DNA from: Mantamonas sphyraenae
Lineage: Eukaryota > CRuMs > Mantamonadidae
DNA: 64,000 nucleotides
Assembly (NCBI GenBank): GCA_026936335.1
Contig: JAPMXV010000033.1
Location: 1 to 64,000, forward strand
Direction: 5' to 3'
Shown: positions 9,264-21,754 of the stretch, in pieces
Position numbering within the stretch: the first letter of the stretch is position 1
Layout: the number at the start of each line of letters is the position of its first letter
The notes under the pieces: generated by a model
Seen by the model: the letters and a program-made list of their open reading frames with translations, nothing else
Told to the model about the DNA's origin: nothing
The model's database searches: none
Translations under genes and position numbers: made by a program

Positions 9264-9702
9264 GTCTGCGCTCACTTGTTGGCAATGCCACGACTCTGAT
9301 CCAGACTCCACGGTGTCCTCTCGGTGAGAGCACGCAGTTTCTGGTTCTGAGGTGCGGAATTCCACAAACGGCTGATCAGCACCCGCCTGTGCGCGTTCAC
9401 ACGCCCACAGCATACGCTGATGCGTCTCAGCCTCACCATAGGAATGGTGATTCGTTTGTTGGTGTTGTTGAGCTTGTTGTTGATCCCCCTTCTGTGTTTT
9501 CGATGTCGACAATCCAGGCAACATGCCTAAACACATTTTCAGTTTGAAGAAGGATGGCGGCCCCTGCGCACCGCCTGCATCGACCATTTGAACGGCCAAA
9601 CCCCCACCCACCCCCCACCCCACCCCAGCCCCACCCAACCCAACCCCAACCAGACCCCACCCCATCTCTCTCCCTCACCCAACCCAACCCGAGAAAGCAA
9701 AC
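9264..9702. other. Intergenic region before the IQ-motif gene
   Basis: About 440 bp with no gene I can support. The part close to 9702 is strongly C-rich (CCCCACCC/CCCAACCC words at about 9600-9690), like the leaders of several other genes here. It probably holds the promoter and 5' UTR of the IQ-motif gene and upstream sequence of the minus-strand neighbour. Confidence 0.4.
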
Positions 9703-12303
9703 ATGGGCGCCGCAATCTTCAAATCCCAACGCCGCGCCCGCAAAGCAGGCACCCTCGCCATCGCTGCCCAAGCCTTCCAAGACTCCAAGAAACCCCTCAC
9801 TGCCTCATCTGCCTCCCCGCCTCCGACCTCCTCCTCCTTCCCGGACGACGGCTCTGGCCTTTCTGCCTCCATCCGCCGCGAAGAACAGCGCCGCGAACAA
9901 GCCGCCACCATCATCCAACGCAACGCCCGAGCGACCATCCTCAACCCATCCCGCCCCAACACCACCACCACCACCTCCTCCTCCTCCTCCTCCTCCTCCT
10001 CCTCCTCCTCCCCCACCAATCCTCCTTCCACCAATCCCTCTTCCACCACCACCACCACCAACCCCACCTCCCCCTCCACCAAATCCCCCCCACCCCCGTC
10101 CCCACAAACCACCGCTGCGGCCACCCTCATCCAAGCCCACTACCGCGGCCACGCCGCCCGGAAGTCCACCTCGCAACTCCGCCAAACCTCCACAGAAGCC
10201 GCCACTCGCATCCAAGCCCAAGTACGCGGCAAACAAGCACGCAACAAAGCAAAGCGCCTCAAGGCCCGCAAGCTGCGAAAGGAACGAGGCAAGCTGGTCG
10301 AGCGCTGGCAGGGCGAGGCTGCCACTCGCATTGGAGCCGTTATCCGCGGCTTCTTCACCCGCCGCCAGCTCGAGATCGAGGGCTTCTACGACCAGCCCAG
10401 CGTCTTTGAGCGCATGAGTGTCGCCGAATACCTCTCTGGCTACCAAAGTGTGACCCCTGGTGACGCTGCTGCACGCGAGGCAGGCATCCTCCGACGCGAT
10501 CGTCTCGGACGCGGCGGTATCCACTACCTAAAGTCCGCCGGCGTCAACCGTTCCTCCGACCTCGACGACATTCTCGATGACCATGGCATCAGTGGCCCCT
10601 CTGCACGGCCCAGCCCGCCCCCTTCCCCTCCTGCCCTCGACGCAAACTCAATCCCAAGGCCAGTTCGCCACAACGCCCAACACCACCCCATGGACCTCCC
10701 CGCAGACTTTCTCTACCCCAAGCTCTGGAGCCCGGCCGCCCGTCACTCCCCTCCTTCCCCTACCCGCTCCCCGTCTCCCTCTTCCCCGTCCCCGCAAAAC
10801 TCCCCCAGGCAAACCCAACACCGCCGCAAGCGCAAGCACCGCCGCCGCAAGCGCAAGGTCGCTCCCTACACCTCCCACCTCTCTCCAAACAACGACTACC
10901 TCAGCCCCGAGCAGCGCCAGACCCTCGTCATTGCCAAGCAAAAGGAACGCGCAAACGCCACAAACCTCTACTCGAACCACGCCATGAACCACGCCCAGAT
11001 CTCCCAAATGATGCGCGACGTCCTCTCCCAGGACCAGCTCCTCTTTGGCGCCTCTGCCCTCGCCGCCGCTCCCGCAGATCCCTCCCCACCCGCCACCAAC
11101 GGCAAATCCCTCATCCTCAACCCACCCACCCCGCGCAGCGACCGCATCCGTGCCTCCGAGAAAAAGGCCGCCACAACTCCCTCTTCCCGCCACAATGTCC
11201 ACGACCTCTCTGCCAAGCGCTCCAAGCACGTCAAGCAGATCGACGTCCGTGGCGTCGGTGCCGCCTCCTCCTCCTCCGTCAAACAGACTCAGCTCTCCGA
11301 ACGCGACCACGAAATTGCCCGCAACAGGGCCCACTTTGTCACTTATATTGCACGCGTCGAGAGCGGCGAGAGCAGCAAAAGCCTCCACGACGCCCTCGAC
11401 GGCAAGGCCGGCGGCCTCGAGTCCCCTTCCTACATCCCAGGCAAGCAAAACAGCCGCAAGTACCATCAGGCTGCCAACAAATGGCGCAGCAAGGCCGAGG
11501 AGCGCTTCGGTGACCGGCCCTGGATTGCCAACCACGACGACCAACAGGTCTCTCAGTTTGGCGTCTTTCCAGAAATGGCCGCCCTCCTCCCCACAAACTC
11601 CAACGCCAAGCAGCTCACCCAGGAGCAACGAGCTGCAGAACTTGCCCGCCGCCGTGCTGCCGAGGAGGAGCAGCGCCGCCTCGCCGCAGAGGCTGCTGCA
11701 CGTGAACCCACCCTCCAAGAAAAGATCGCCGCCGCCGTCGTCGTTCAGGCGCACGTCCGCGGCTACATTGCACGTCGCAACCTCGAGCGTGCCGGAGGCC
11801 TCTCCCAGGCCGACATCGATCGCAAGCGCCGCGAGACACGCACTGCACAGAAGCGTGCCCGCGAGCAGGTCGGCTCCACAAAGTTCCGCAAGGAGACCAA
11901 CCAGCGCATCGACATCAACGACGCAGAGCGGTTCCGTGACCCGCGCCTGGCCAAGCGTCAGCAGAAGCTCAAGCTTGCCGAGATGGAAAAGCGCCGCGAG
12001 GAGGAGGAACAAAAGAAAAAGGCCGCCCAAGAGGAAGCCGAACAGCGCAAGAAGGAGGAGCTCGAACAGGAAAAGGCCGAAAAGCGCACAAAGGGACGCA
12101 GGCGAGGCTCCAGCCGAAAGTCCAGCACCGCCTCATCCGATGGCAACCTCTTTGTCGACAAAAAGATGGCCGTCGCCAACCGCCAGCGCAGGGACAGTGT
12201 TGCTGGCGGTCACAACCGCCGTCGCCGCAGCAGCATCACACCTCGCCATGCTGACGCCGTTACCTTGCTCGGCGAGTCCCTCAGCACAGTCGACGAGAAA
12301 TGA
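9703..12303 (+). CDS. Multi-IQ-motif, coiled-coil protein
   Basis: A single-exon gene of 866 residues. Five IQ-like calmodulin-binding motifs are visible: AATIIQRNARATI (about 67), AATLIQAHYRGHAARK (about 138), AATRIQAQVRGKQARNK (about 166), AATRIGAVIRGFFTRRQ (about 205) and AAVVVQAHVRGYIARR (about 675). The N-terminus MGAAIF has Gly at position 2, so N-myristoylation is possible. The middle is disordered: Ser/Pro runs and an RRKRKHRRRKRK nuclear-signal-like block near residue 375. Residues about 640-830 are a charged Glu/Lys/Arg coiled coil. Proteins of this shape often act at the cytoskeleton or flagella with calmodulin; that role is inferred. The stop is 44 bp before the TrpRS start, same strand. 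Confidence 0.8.
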   Translation: MGAAIFKSQRRARKAGTLAIAAQAFQDSKKPLTASSASPPPTSSSFPDDGSGLSASIRREEQRREQAATIIQRNARATILNPSRPNTTTTTSSSSSSSSSSSSPTNPPSTNPSSTTTTTNPTSPSTKSPPPPSPQTTAAATLIQAHYRGHAARKSTSQLRQTSTEAATRIQAQVRGKQARNKAKRLKARKLRKERGKLVERWQGEAATRIGAVIRGFFTRRQLEIEGFYDQPSVFERMSVAEYLSGYQSVTPGDAAAREAGILRRDRLGRGGIHYLKSAGVNRSSDLDDILDDHGISGPSARPSPPPSPPALDANSIPRPVRHNAQHHPMDLPADFLYPKLWSPAARHSPPSPTRSPSPSSPSPQNSPRQTQHRRKRKHRRRKRKVAPYTSHLSPNNDYLSPEQRQTLVIAKQKERANATNLYSNHAMNHAQISQMMRDVLSQDQLLFGASALAAAPADPSPPATNGKSLILNPPTPRSDRIRASEKKAATTPSSRHNVHDLSAKRSKHVKQIDVRGVGAASSSSVKQTQLSERDHEIARNRAHFVTYIARVESGESSKSLHDALDGKAGGLESPSYIPGKQNSRKYHQAANKWRSKAEERFGDRPWIANHDDQQVSQFGVFPEMAALLPTNSNAKQLTQEQRAAELARRRAAEEEQRRLAAEAAAREPTLQEKIAAAVVVQAHVRGYIARRNLERAGGLSQADIDRKRRETRTAQKRAREQVGSTKFRKETNQRIDINDAERFRDPRLAKRQQKLKLAEMEKRREEEEQKKKAAQEEAEQRKKEELEQEKAEKRTKGRRRGSSRKSSTASSDGNLFVDKKMAVANRQRRDSVAGGHNRRRRSSITPRHADAVTLLGESLSTVDEK

Positions 12304-12347
12304 ACAGCCGAGGCCGCGTCGCGCCCACCACCCAAACTCCTCCAACC

Positions 12348-14356
12348 ATGTCTGACAATCCAAAGTTTGATGACTACATAGAGCTTGGCAAACGCATGGG
12401 CCAGCTCAACAAGCGTGTCGCTGAGGCGGCCAAGGAGGTCCAAGACGGCGGCGACGACCAGGCCACCGCGGCCCTCCAGTCCCTCCAGACCGAACTCGAC
12501 CAGGTCAAGGCGGAACGCGCTGCTCTCGAGGTAAGCCACCCTGTTTTGCCTCCAAAGCCCGGCCTCTCCTTCTCCGTGCACCTCCCTACCGGCCACTGCA
12601 GGCCCGACGGTGCCCCATTCGTCGAATTTGCGCATGTGCCGGAAACCCTCTCTGACCCCGCCTTTTGTCCCTCCCCCCCTTCCCAGGTCGAGCTCGGACT
12701 CGACAAGAAGCTGAAAAAGAAGAAGCGCAACAAGATCAACAAGAAGCCCAAGGCTGAGGGTGAAACCAAGGACGGTGACAACGCAGAGGGCCCAGCGGGC
12801 GGCTCCTCCTCCTCCACCTCCTCCTCCTCCTCCTCCTCCGCCGTAGAAGAGCAGGGCGAGATGGAAGGTGGTGCCATGTACGACGACAACGGCGCCGCCG
12901 TCACTCCTTGGGACGTGAGCGGTGACGTCGACTACGACAAGCTCATTCAGCAGTTTGGCTGCAAGCGACTCACCGACTCGCTCAAGGAGCGCATGGAGAA
13001 GCTCACGGGCAAGAAGTTGCACAGGTATTTGCGCCGAGGCATCTTTTTCTCCCACCGCGACCTTGAGGTACTCCTCGACATGTACGAGAAGCAGGTTCCC
13101 TTTTACCTCTACACCGGCCGCGGCCCCAGCGCCGGCTCAATGCACATGGGCCACATGGTGCAGTTCCACTTTGCAAAGTATCTCCAGGACGCCTTTGGCG
13201 TGCCTCTCGTCATCCAGATGACCGACGACGAAAAGTACCTGTGGAAAGACATGACCATGGAGGAGGCCCACCAATACCTTGTCGAAAACATCAAGGACAT
13301 CATTGCGTGTGGCTTTGACCCTCGCAACACCTTTATCTTTTCCGACATGGACTACATCCAGCACCTCTACCCCAACATCTGCAAGATCCGCAAGCGCCTC
13401 AACGTCAACCAGGTATGTTTCGCACCTGAAGGGTTTTCTCTCGCCCTCCGTTTCCCCGCTCTCCCCATGGCCGTTGATGATTATGATAACCATCCATAGA
13501 AACTGATCAACACGCATGATCGACAACTATTCATGCATCACCATCTGAGGCTTGTCACTCCTATCTTTCTTTCTTTTTCTGCACTCCACGGGCTCCCCGT
13601 CCCCTTCACCCACGCACGTCCTCACCCTCCCTCCGTTCCCTCCTCTCCGTTCCCTCCTCTCCCCTCCAGATGAAAAAGGTCTTTGGCTTTGACGACGCCT
13701 TCAACATCGGTCAGATGGGCTTCCCAGCCGTGCAGGCTGCGCCTGCGTTTGCCTCGTCCTTCAAGGGCGTGCTGCCTCAAGACATGGACCTGAGGTGTTT
13801 GGTGCCCTGCGCCATCGACCAAGACCCCTACTTCCGCGTGACGCGCGACGTTGCCCAGAGCATGGGCGAGAACAAGCCCGCCCTCATCCACAGCTGCTTC
13901 TTCCCGTCCCTCAAGGGTGGCGGCAAGATGAGCAGCAGTGAAGGACAGGCCATTGTCGTCTCAAACACGCCCAAGCAGATCAAAAAGATCATTGGTCAGT
14001 CGCAATCGGGCGGCTGGGAGGCAGAGGACGATCAGACAAAGTATGGCGCAAATCTCATGGAAGACAGGCCCTTCCAGTACCTGCGCTTCCTCCTCGAGGA
14101 CGACGACAAGCTCGCTCAGATCGAGAAGGACTACGGGATGGTCAAGGACGAAGAAGGCAACCCGATTCCTGCCGAGGAGGGTACCGAGAAGCTGCGCACG
14201 GGCGAGGTCAAGGCTATCCTCATCGAGATCGTTCAGGAGTTTGTTAAGGAGCACCAGGACAACCGTGCTGCCATCACCGACGAGCTTGTCGCCGAGTTTA
14301 TGAGCATCCGCCCGCTCGAGTTTGAGTGCCTTGAGCGCTGGGGAAAGAAAGAGTGA
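12348..14356 (+). CDS. WARS1: Tryptophanyl-tRNA synthetase, cytosolic type
   Basis: Three exons (12348-12530, 12687-13412, 13670-14356; introns 156 and 257 bp) encode 531 residues. Class I features are clear: the HIGH-like GSMHMGHM after FYLYTGRGPSA, the long eukaryotic insert (QMTDDEKYLWKD), GFDDAFNIGQMGFPAVQAAP, and the KMSSS loop (GGKMSSSEGQ). The end FECLERWGKKE is typical. The enzyme charges tRNA-Trp with ATP in the cytosol. The N-terminal 150 residues are a coiled, Lys-rich and Ser-rich extension, not a clear WHEP domain. Intron 1 is 156 bp, a multiple of three with no stop, so its retention would add 52 residues in frame. The gene is convergent with polyubiquitin. Confidence 0.95.
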
Positions 14357-14855
14357 TGTGTGACGCACAAATGTACAGTACAGGAACCCAATGTTTTCTC
14401 TGCATCGTCGTGTTGTGTAATAACGGGTCCTGGGTCCTTGGTGCCGGGCAGCGCAGGGAATCTCCACCGCTGGCAACATCCCACGCCTGCCTATTGTACC
14501 GGCCGTACTGTACTTGCAGAGGTAGTAGAGGGTGATATGAAGTTGTTGTGCGTTGCCAAAACGACGACAAGATCAAGAATGCAAAGAAGAAAAGGGAAAG
14601 CGGATTCCCAACTGAGTTGTGCTGCCGGAGCAGACGAGATTTCTGCAGGTCCTGTCGCAAGGTTCAAGGTCTGCCCTTTCAACAATTGAGTACTGGAGAA
14701 GGAAATGGTGTGTTGACCCGGCTCAACTGCCAGCAAAAAGTCCTCGGACGCTCAAATGACGACGGACCAGCTGCGCAGCGGACAGAGGAAAGAAGAGGAC
14801 ATTGCAGTTGCAGGATTGCAGAAAGAGTGTCTGGAACAATGGATTCATTGGTTGC
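14357..14855. other. Convergent intergenic region
   Basis: About 500 bp between the 3' ends of TrpRS and polyubiquitin. It has no coding signal on either strand and no tRNA-like fold that I can see. It presumably carries both 3' UTRs and is among the longest gene-free stretches of the window. Confidence 0.5.
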
Positions 14856-16655
<1,800 letters not shown>

Positions 16656-16706
16656 TCATTCCACTCCAGCCCCCTCTTCCCCACCCACAACATCCCCAAC
16701 GTCCCC

Positions 16707-17225
16707 ATGTCGTCATCATCCAAACAGGCCACCACGGCCTACCTCCCGATCGGAAATGACGAAGAACAAGGCTTCACCTCAACCCGTCCCCCTCGCGGAA
16801 TGCCACGTGACGAGGTGCTGCGGTGGGGTGCCGAGCTCGCCCTCGCTCTCGGCTTTTCAATCTTGGTCTCCGAACTGACCTTGCTCAAGCTGTGCGACGC
16901 CATCTTTCGCTGCGGATGCACGTGGCCGTGGGCTGGAGGTGTTTCTTCATGCAACATCCACAACCCAGATCTCCCAGACTGTCCCTGGTGCGTCGCCGCC
17001 CCCGCCAGCGCCTGGATCCCCACCTACGGCTCGCCAGCCGTCATGTTTGCAGTCATTTTCTGGATGAGGTACAAAAAGGTGTTGTGGACAAAGCTTGGTC
17101 GCAACGCTTCCTTCGGTGTGTCTCTCCTTGCTGCTGTGGTCGCCTACCTCGTGTACAATGTCCTCAATGGGCTTTTTTTCAAGCTTGCCTCTGGTTACCC
17201 GCACTTTCTGTGGTGGGATTGGTGA
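16707..17225 (+). CDS. Small multi-pass membrane protein with CGCTW/CPWC motifs
   Basis: A single-exon gene of 172 residues from MSSSSKQATTAYLP. The frame is also open upstream, but this ATG has the CCCC leader common here. After a polar N-terminus come three hydrophobic segments: ELALALGFSILVSELTLL, SAWIPTYGSPAVMFAVIFWM and FGVSLLAAVVAYLVYNVL. Between the first two is a loop with CDAIFRCGCTWPWAGG, CNIH and CPWC, which could bind metal or form disulfides. I have the impression that similar CGCTW...CPWC proteins occur in bacteria, but I cannot name a family. Function unknown. It is divergent from polyubiquitin and convergent with the kinesin gene (33 bp). Confidence 0.65.
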   Translation: MSSSSKQATTAYLPIGNDEEQGFTSTRPPRGMPRDEVLRWGAELALALGFSILVSELTLLKLCDAIFRCGCTWPWAGGVSSCNIHNPDLPDCPWCVAAPASAWIPTYGSPAVMFAVIFWMRYKKVLWTKLGRNASFGVSLLAAVVAYLVYNVLNGLFFKLASGYPHFLWWDW

Positions 17226-17258
17226 CGAGCAACCCATACTTTCCACTTTCCACTTCAT

Positions 17259-20200
17259 TCATCCTGCCATATCGAGCAGATCCTGCACACTCGGCTTTGT
17301 CGCAAATCCACCGTCCTCCGACGCCAACCACTCGTCCAACCCCAAATCAAGGTCATCGTCGTCATCCTCATCGTACTTGATGCCACCCACACTCTTCTTA
17401 CCATTGACCTGTGACGTCTTAGTAGACTTGCTCTTGCTCTTGCTCATGCTCGGTTGTGCACTCCTGCTCACGGTCGAGCCCATGTCGATGGCTTCGCCCG
17501 TGCCCGACATCACCGTCGGCATCCGCGGTGGTTTGTTGATCCCACGCAGCTGTGTCGGCTTGCGGCGACCAAGCAGTTCGTCTTCGTCCTCCTGCGTCAC
17601 CCCGTACCCGTTCTCAAACCCGTTCAACGCTTGCTTCACCGCTGAACGGTCCACACTTGCGCGTACCCCCACAGAGCGCCGCTGCGTGTCCTCTGTGACT
17701 CCGTATCCGTTCTCAAACCCGTTCATCGCGCTGCGCACGGCCATTTTGTCCACACCGCCTTGCCTGCTTGTCAGCGACACCTTGGTGGGCATCACATCCT
17801 CATCGGTGACTCCATACCCGTTGTCAAACCCGTTCATGGCCTGCTTCTGCTTCTTCTTTTCCCTCTTTTTGCGCTTGCGTTCCTCCTTTTCTGCGCGTTT
17901 CCGTGCCGTTTCCTCACTGTCCGACCCCGTGCTGTACCCGTGTTCAAACCCGGCCATTGCGTTGCGCACTGCTTCTTTGTCCACCGGTTCCTTCTTGATT
18001 GCACCCAGCGTCTTGCGGCGTGCCAGAGGCAGGTCGTCCTCAAAATCCGCATCCGTTACCCCATACCCGTTCTCAAACCCACTCAGCGCCTGCTTCTGCT
18101 TCTTCTTCTCCTTCTTGCGCTTCCGTTCTTCCTTTTCAGCCCGCTTGCGCGCACGTTCCTCCTCCTTCGCTGCCGCCTCCTGCGTCCCGTACCCGTGCTC
18201 AAACCCAGACATCGCCTCCTCCACCGCGCTGCTCCGACGCGACGACGACCGCGACCTCGACCGCGATCGTGAACGCGACCGGCTCTCTCGTGGAGGGGAC
18301 ACCTGCGGCAGCTCAAACACAATGTTTGGGAACCGCGAAAACTTGAATGACCCAGCCCCAGTCGTCGACGCCCCACCCTCTCCACCCCCACTCCCAGCAC
18401 TCCCAGCACTCCCGGCATTCCCCCCACCACTTCCACTACTCCCACTTCCACTGCTCCCCCCACCCCCACCAGCGAGTCCAGGCGGCAGCAGCCAGCGCTC
18501 ATTCTCTTCGTCGTAGTGTGCGTCTGCCTCAATCGCAGCGACCTTTTCATCCCCCACCAGCCGGCTCAGAATCGTCTGCTTCAGGCTGAGTTCTCGTTGC
18601 TGGATGCGGATCGTGTCCAACAGATCCCCACGCTCCCGTTCAAACTCTTCGTGCAAATCCTGAATCTCGTTCTTGATCGCCATGTGCTTCGCTTTCATCT
18701 TTTTCAGCTTTCGCTTCTGGCCCTCCATGGCCTCTTGCAGGCTCGTGTACGTCTCTTCCGCGTACAGTCGTTCCTCTTCGATCTTCTCCTTGGCCTTGCG
18801 TAGAATAAGTTGTTTGCGCCGCTCCTTTTTGAGCTCCTTGCGCGCCTTGCGCAGTGCCTTTTGGGACTCTTCCCGCTCCTCCAGGATATTGTCAATGGCA
18901 GAAGAGGAAGAAGACGCGGCCGATGATGACGACGACGATGACGATGATGACGACGATGATGACGACGACGAAGACGATGATGACGACGAGCCGTGCTCGC
19001 CACCCACAAGCAACTTGTCACTTAGGCTGCGCAGCTGCTGCTCCAGCGCTTCCTTTTCCTGACGTTCGCGTTCGAGCTGTGCCTTGAGCGCGGCCGCCGC
19101 CGCGTCGTCCGAGCCAGCCGCCGCCGAGGATGCCGCCAGCGACGCTGTGCCCTGCACGCTCCCGTTCTGTTCCACAAGGAGGGTCTTGAGGCGGTCGATC
19201 TCCACCTTGAGTTCGCGCAGGAGTGCATCTTTGGGGTCCTCGTTGATCACGGGCTTGTTCTTGATGTTCTTGGCGCGGTTTGCGTAGCGCAGTGTACTCA
19301 GGGTTTCATCGTAGTTTGTGTGGGCCGGAGACAGCGCAGCAATCATGACTGTTTTCGTGTTGCCGCCCAGAGAGTCCTGCAAGAGCCGCGTCAGCTTCGA
19401 GTCACGGTAGGGAATGTGCTTCGAGCGCCCGTCAACCAGCGCGGAAATCACGTTGCCAAGCGCGCTGAGCGACAGGTTGATCTTGTTGGCCTCCTTAAGG
19501 CGGTCTCCCGTGGCACCAGTCTTGCTTTGGCGCTCCGAACCAGCCAGATCGACCAGGTTGAGCTTGCCAGCGCGCAGCATCGGCTCGTCGCTTCCGTCCG
19601 GCGCCTTTTCGCTTGTTTCGATCGTAATCGTAAAGATCGAGTGGGAGCGAGACGAGCCCGCGTTCATCTTTGTGGCGGCGACGCTGCGGTTCTGGGACCC
19701 CTGTTCCAGGACACTGTCGATTTCAGACACGTTCTTCACCACAATCTCCGTCAGGTCCTTCACAAACACTCCCTTTTGCGGGTCCTCCTTCACGTCGCAC
19801 TTCTTCTTTGGGTCAGAGCCCAGCAAGTCGCGAATCTCTTCGTTGTAGATCTCGAGGTACTGCGCACGGACGAGGTATTCCTTGTCTGTGTTGTCCAGAT
19901 CATCGTCGATGGCATCAAAGATGTGCACAAACGCGTTCGGAATGATGCCTCGGAGTTCCTTGGGGCTGTCCAAACCCTGCATGGTCCACGACTTGCCGCA
20001 TCCGGTTTGACCGTAGGCAAAGATGGTGCCATTGTAGCCCTCGAGCACGTTTTCGACGAGCGGGAACGCCGTTTCGTCGTACACCTGCCGCTGGGTTGAA
20101 CTGTGACGGGTCGGCACGGATCACAAGGAGCGGTGTGAGACAAAGGGAGGGCGACGGCAGTGGTGGCAGCGGTCGGGTGATTGGAACCCGTGTAAGCTCC

Positions 20201-20855
20201 ATGGCGAGTGTGTGGACAGACGGATGAGGATTGGCTTCGGCGCGGCACCCACTTTGCATCGTAGACGGCGTCAAACGTGAAGCTCTTTTCGTCTGCTTTG
20301 GAGCCACCGGGTTTCTTGATGGTACACTGGGCCATCTTGAGATCCATGGCAATGACACTGTGGGCAGGAGGAACACGCCCGCGTGAAGAGAGTGTCAGCC
20401 GTTACGGTGGGCGAATTGCGAGGAGACGGAGGGTCAAGCGGAGAGAGGGTGTGGGGTGTGGAGAGGCTAGCACTGGGTACAACAGGCATCATTGGGCTTG
20501 GCGAATGGGAGTTTGACGCAGTGACCACGTCAACATAGGCTTGGGCGACGGACACCGCAGCCGTTGGCGCCACGCGTGCTATCCGGTACCCGCTAGGCCG
20601 GTGGAGGCACATACACCTCGCCCCAGTATACCAAGGCGTCCCAGAGACAAAACACAGGGTGGGGATGCAACCACAAAGGAGGACACTGCTGTGTGCAAAG
20701 GTAGGAAAGAGGAAAACGGCGGCGGAGCAATGTGGAAAGTGGATCAAGGCCAGCGACAAGGGCCCAGCGACATCTGCATACCTTTGGGAGCCCTCCTCCT
20801 TCTCCTTTGAGTTCATAGGGCGGCATCGGACAGCCACACGCACCGCCTCGGCCAT
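17259..20855 (-). CDS. Kinesin-2-like motor with a novel repeat tail
   Basis: Three exons (20855-20782, 20357-20253, 20100-17259; introns 424 and 152 bp) give 1,006 residues. The N-terminal motor (about 1-350) starts [18 protein letters not shown]. It has the P-loop GQTGCGKS near residues 90-97, switch I NAGSSRSH, switch [10 protein letters not shown] and the neck-side [17 protein letters not shown]. The [15 protein letters not shown] region and overall pattern fit kinesin-2 (KIF3/KIF17/OSM-3), plus-end motors for intraflagellar transport. A long coiled coil follows, with a run of about 25 serines before it and a Gly/Ser linker after. The last 330 residues carry six copies of a GF(E/D)(N/H)GYG motif in a Lys/Glu-rich setting, not a tail I know. 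The assignment to kinesin-2 rests on the motor only. Confidence 0.9.
17590..18211 (-). repeat. Six GFENGYG motif repeats in the kinesin tail
   Basis: Copies encode MSGFEHGYG (about 18186-18211), LSGFENGYG (18059-18087), MAGFEHGYS (17932-17957), MNGFDNGYG (17813-17836), MNGFENGYG (17703-17727) and LNGFENGYG (17590-17615). Spacing is 105 to 127 bp. The core A(M/L)xGF(E/D)(N/H)GY is kept while the linkers differ, which points to selection on the short motif. Confidence 0.85.
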
Positions 20856-21070
20856 TGTCGTTGGGGTGGTGTGGGTTTTTTTGCTGGTCGCCCGGGTGGT
20901 CTGGTCAACTTTGCCGTCCCACCATCTCCCCCTCCGTTTTCCCTTGCCCTTCTCCTCCTCCTCCTGCCCTCCCCCTCTCCCTCCTCCACCTGCCCTTTCC
21001 CCCTCCCTCTCTATTCTTTCTCAACACCCGTCTCGCGCCAGCGCCGCCATCTCAAACCAAGAAAACGAGC

Positions 21071-21631
21071 ATGTGGAGCCGCGCATTCGCAGTGTACATG
21101 CTGGCTGTGGCGATGGTGATTGCAGCAAGTGCCATGGAGCTGGAGGAGGACATGATGCTTTCTCACTCAGAGCAACCGTCGGCTGACGAGGAAGTGCGTT
21201 TTTTTTTTTGCCCGACCCCATCCTGCCTGGTTCCCATCCTGCCGCCTTTCCGTTTTCCCTCTCCACCGCCTGACACGTGTGCGCGCGCGTATGCGGGACG
21301 GATTCGATAGTCAAACCCTTACGACGTGCTGGACGAAGCGTTCCTGAGCAAGCACAGCATCAAGGACTGGCACACGCAGGCTGTGGAGGCGGTCCGGGAC
21401 GGTGTGATGGACACCACCAAGCTGCCCCCTGCGTTTCTGGCCAAGGAGCAAGCGTGCTTTGCCGAGGCCACGCGTCAGCTCACCGCACGTGCCCATCAGT
21501 GTGCCAACTATGAGAACCAGTACTTTACCAACCGCAGGCTCACCCTGGCATGCCAGCAGGCGTGGATTTCCTTCATCAAGCAGAACTGCCACATGTCCAC
21601 CCTGCGCACCATGTTGGGCCAACCTGGATAA
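21071..21631 (+). CDS. Small secreted protein, unknown
   Basis: Two exons (21071-21193, 21311-21631; 117-bp intron, phase 0) encode 147 residues. The N-terminus MWSRAFAVYMLAVAMVIAAS is a signal peptide. The mature part is acidic, then helical, with four cysteines (QACFAEA, HQCANYENQ, LACQQAW, KQNCHMS) that could form two disulfides. The pattern resembles a small helical-hairpin secreted protein, but I recognise no family. The intron has a run of eleven T residues directly after the GTGCG donor, which is unusual. Divergent from the kinesin gene across 215 pyrimidine-rich bases. Confidence 0.65.
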
Positions 21632-21754
21632 TTTGGCTCACGACGATCACGAAAGAGGAGAAGGAGGGAGATGATGAAAGCAAAAGGGCGAATGCTTGGC
21701 AATGAAGACAGATGTATTGCGCGCAGACGCGGCCACCACAAGAGAAACCACGCG

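Noticed and set aside
8768-9547. Plus-strand 259-residue frame
   Set aside because: No signal peptide or domain; its openness comes from the hexamer repeat, and the minus-strand frame has a good signal peptide.
10648-12030. Minus-strand frame of 460 residues opposite the IQ gene
   Set aside because: Leu/Gly/Val-rich antisense shadow; IQ motifs and coiled coil lie on the plus strand.
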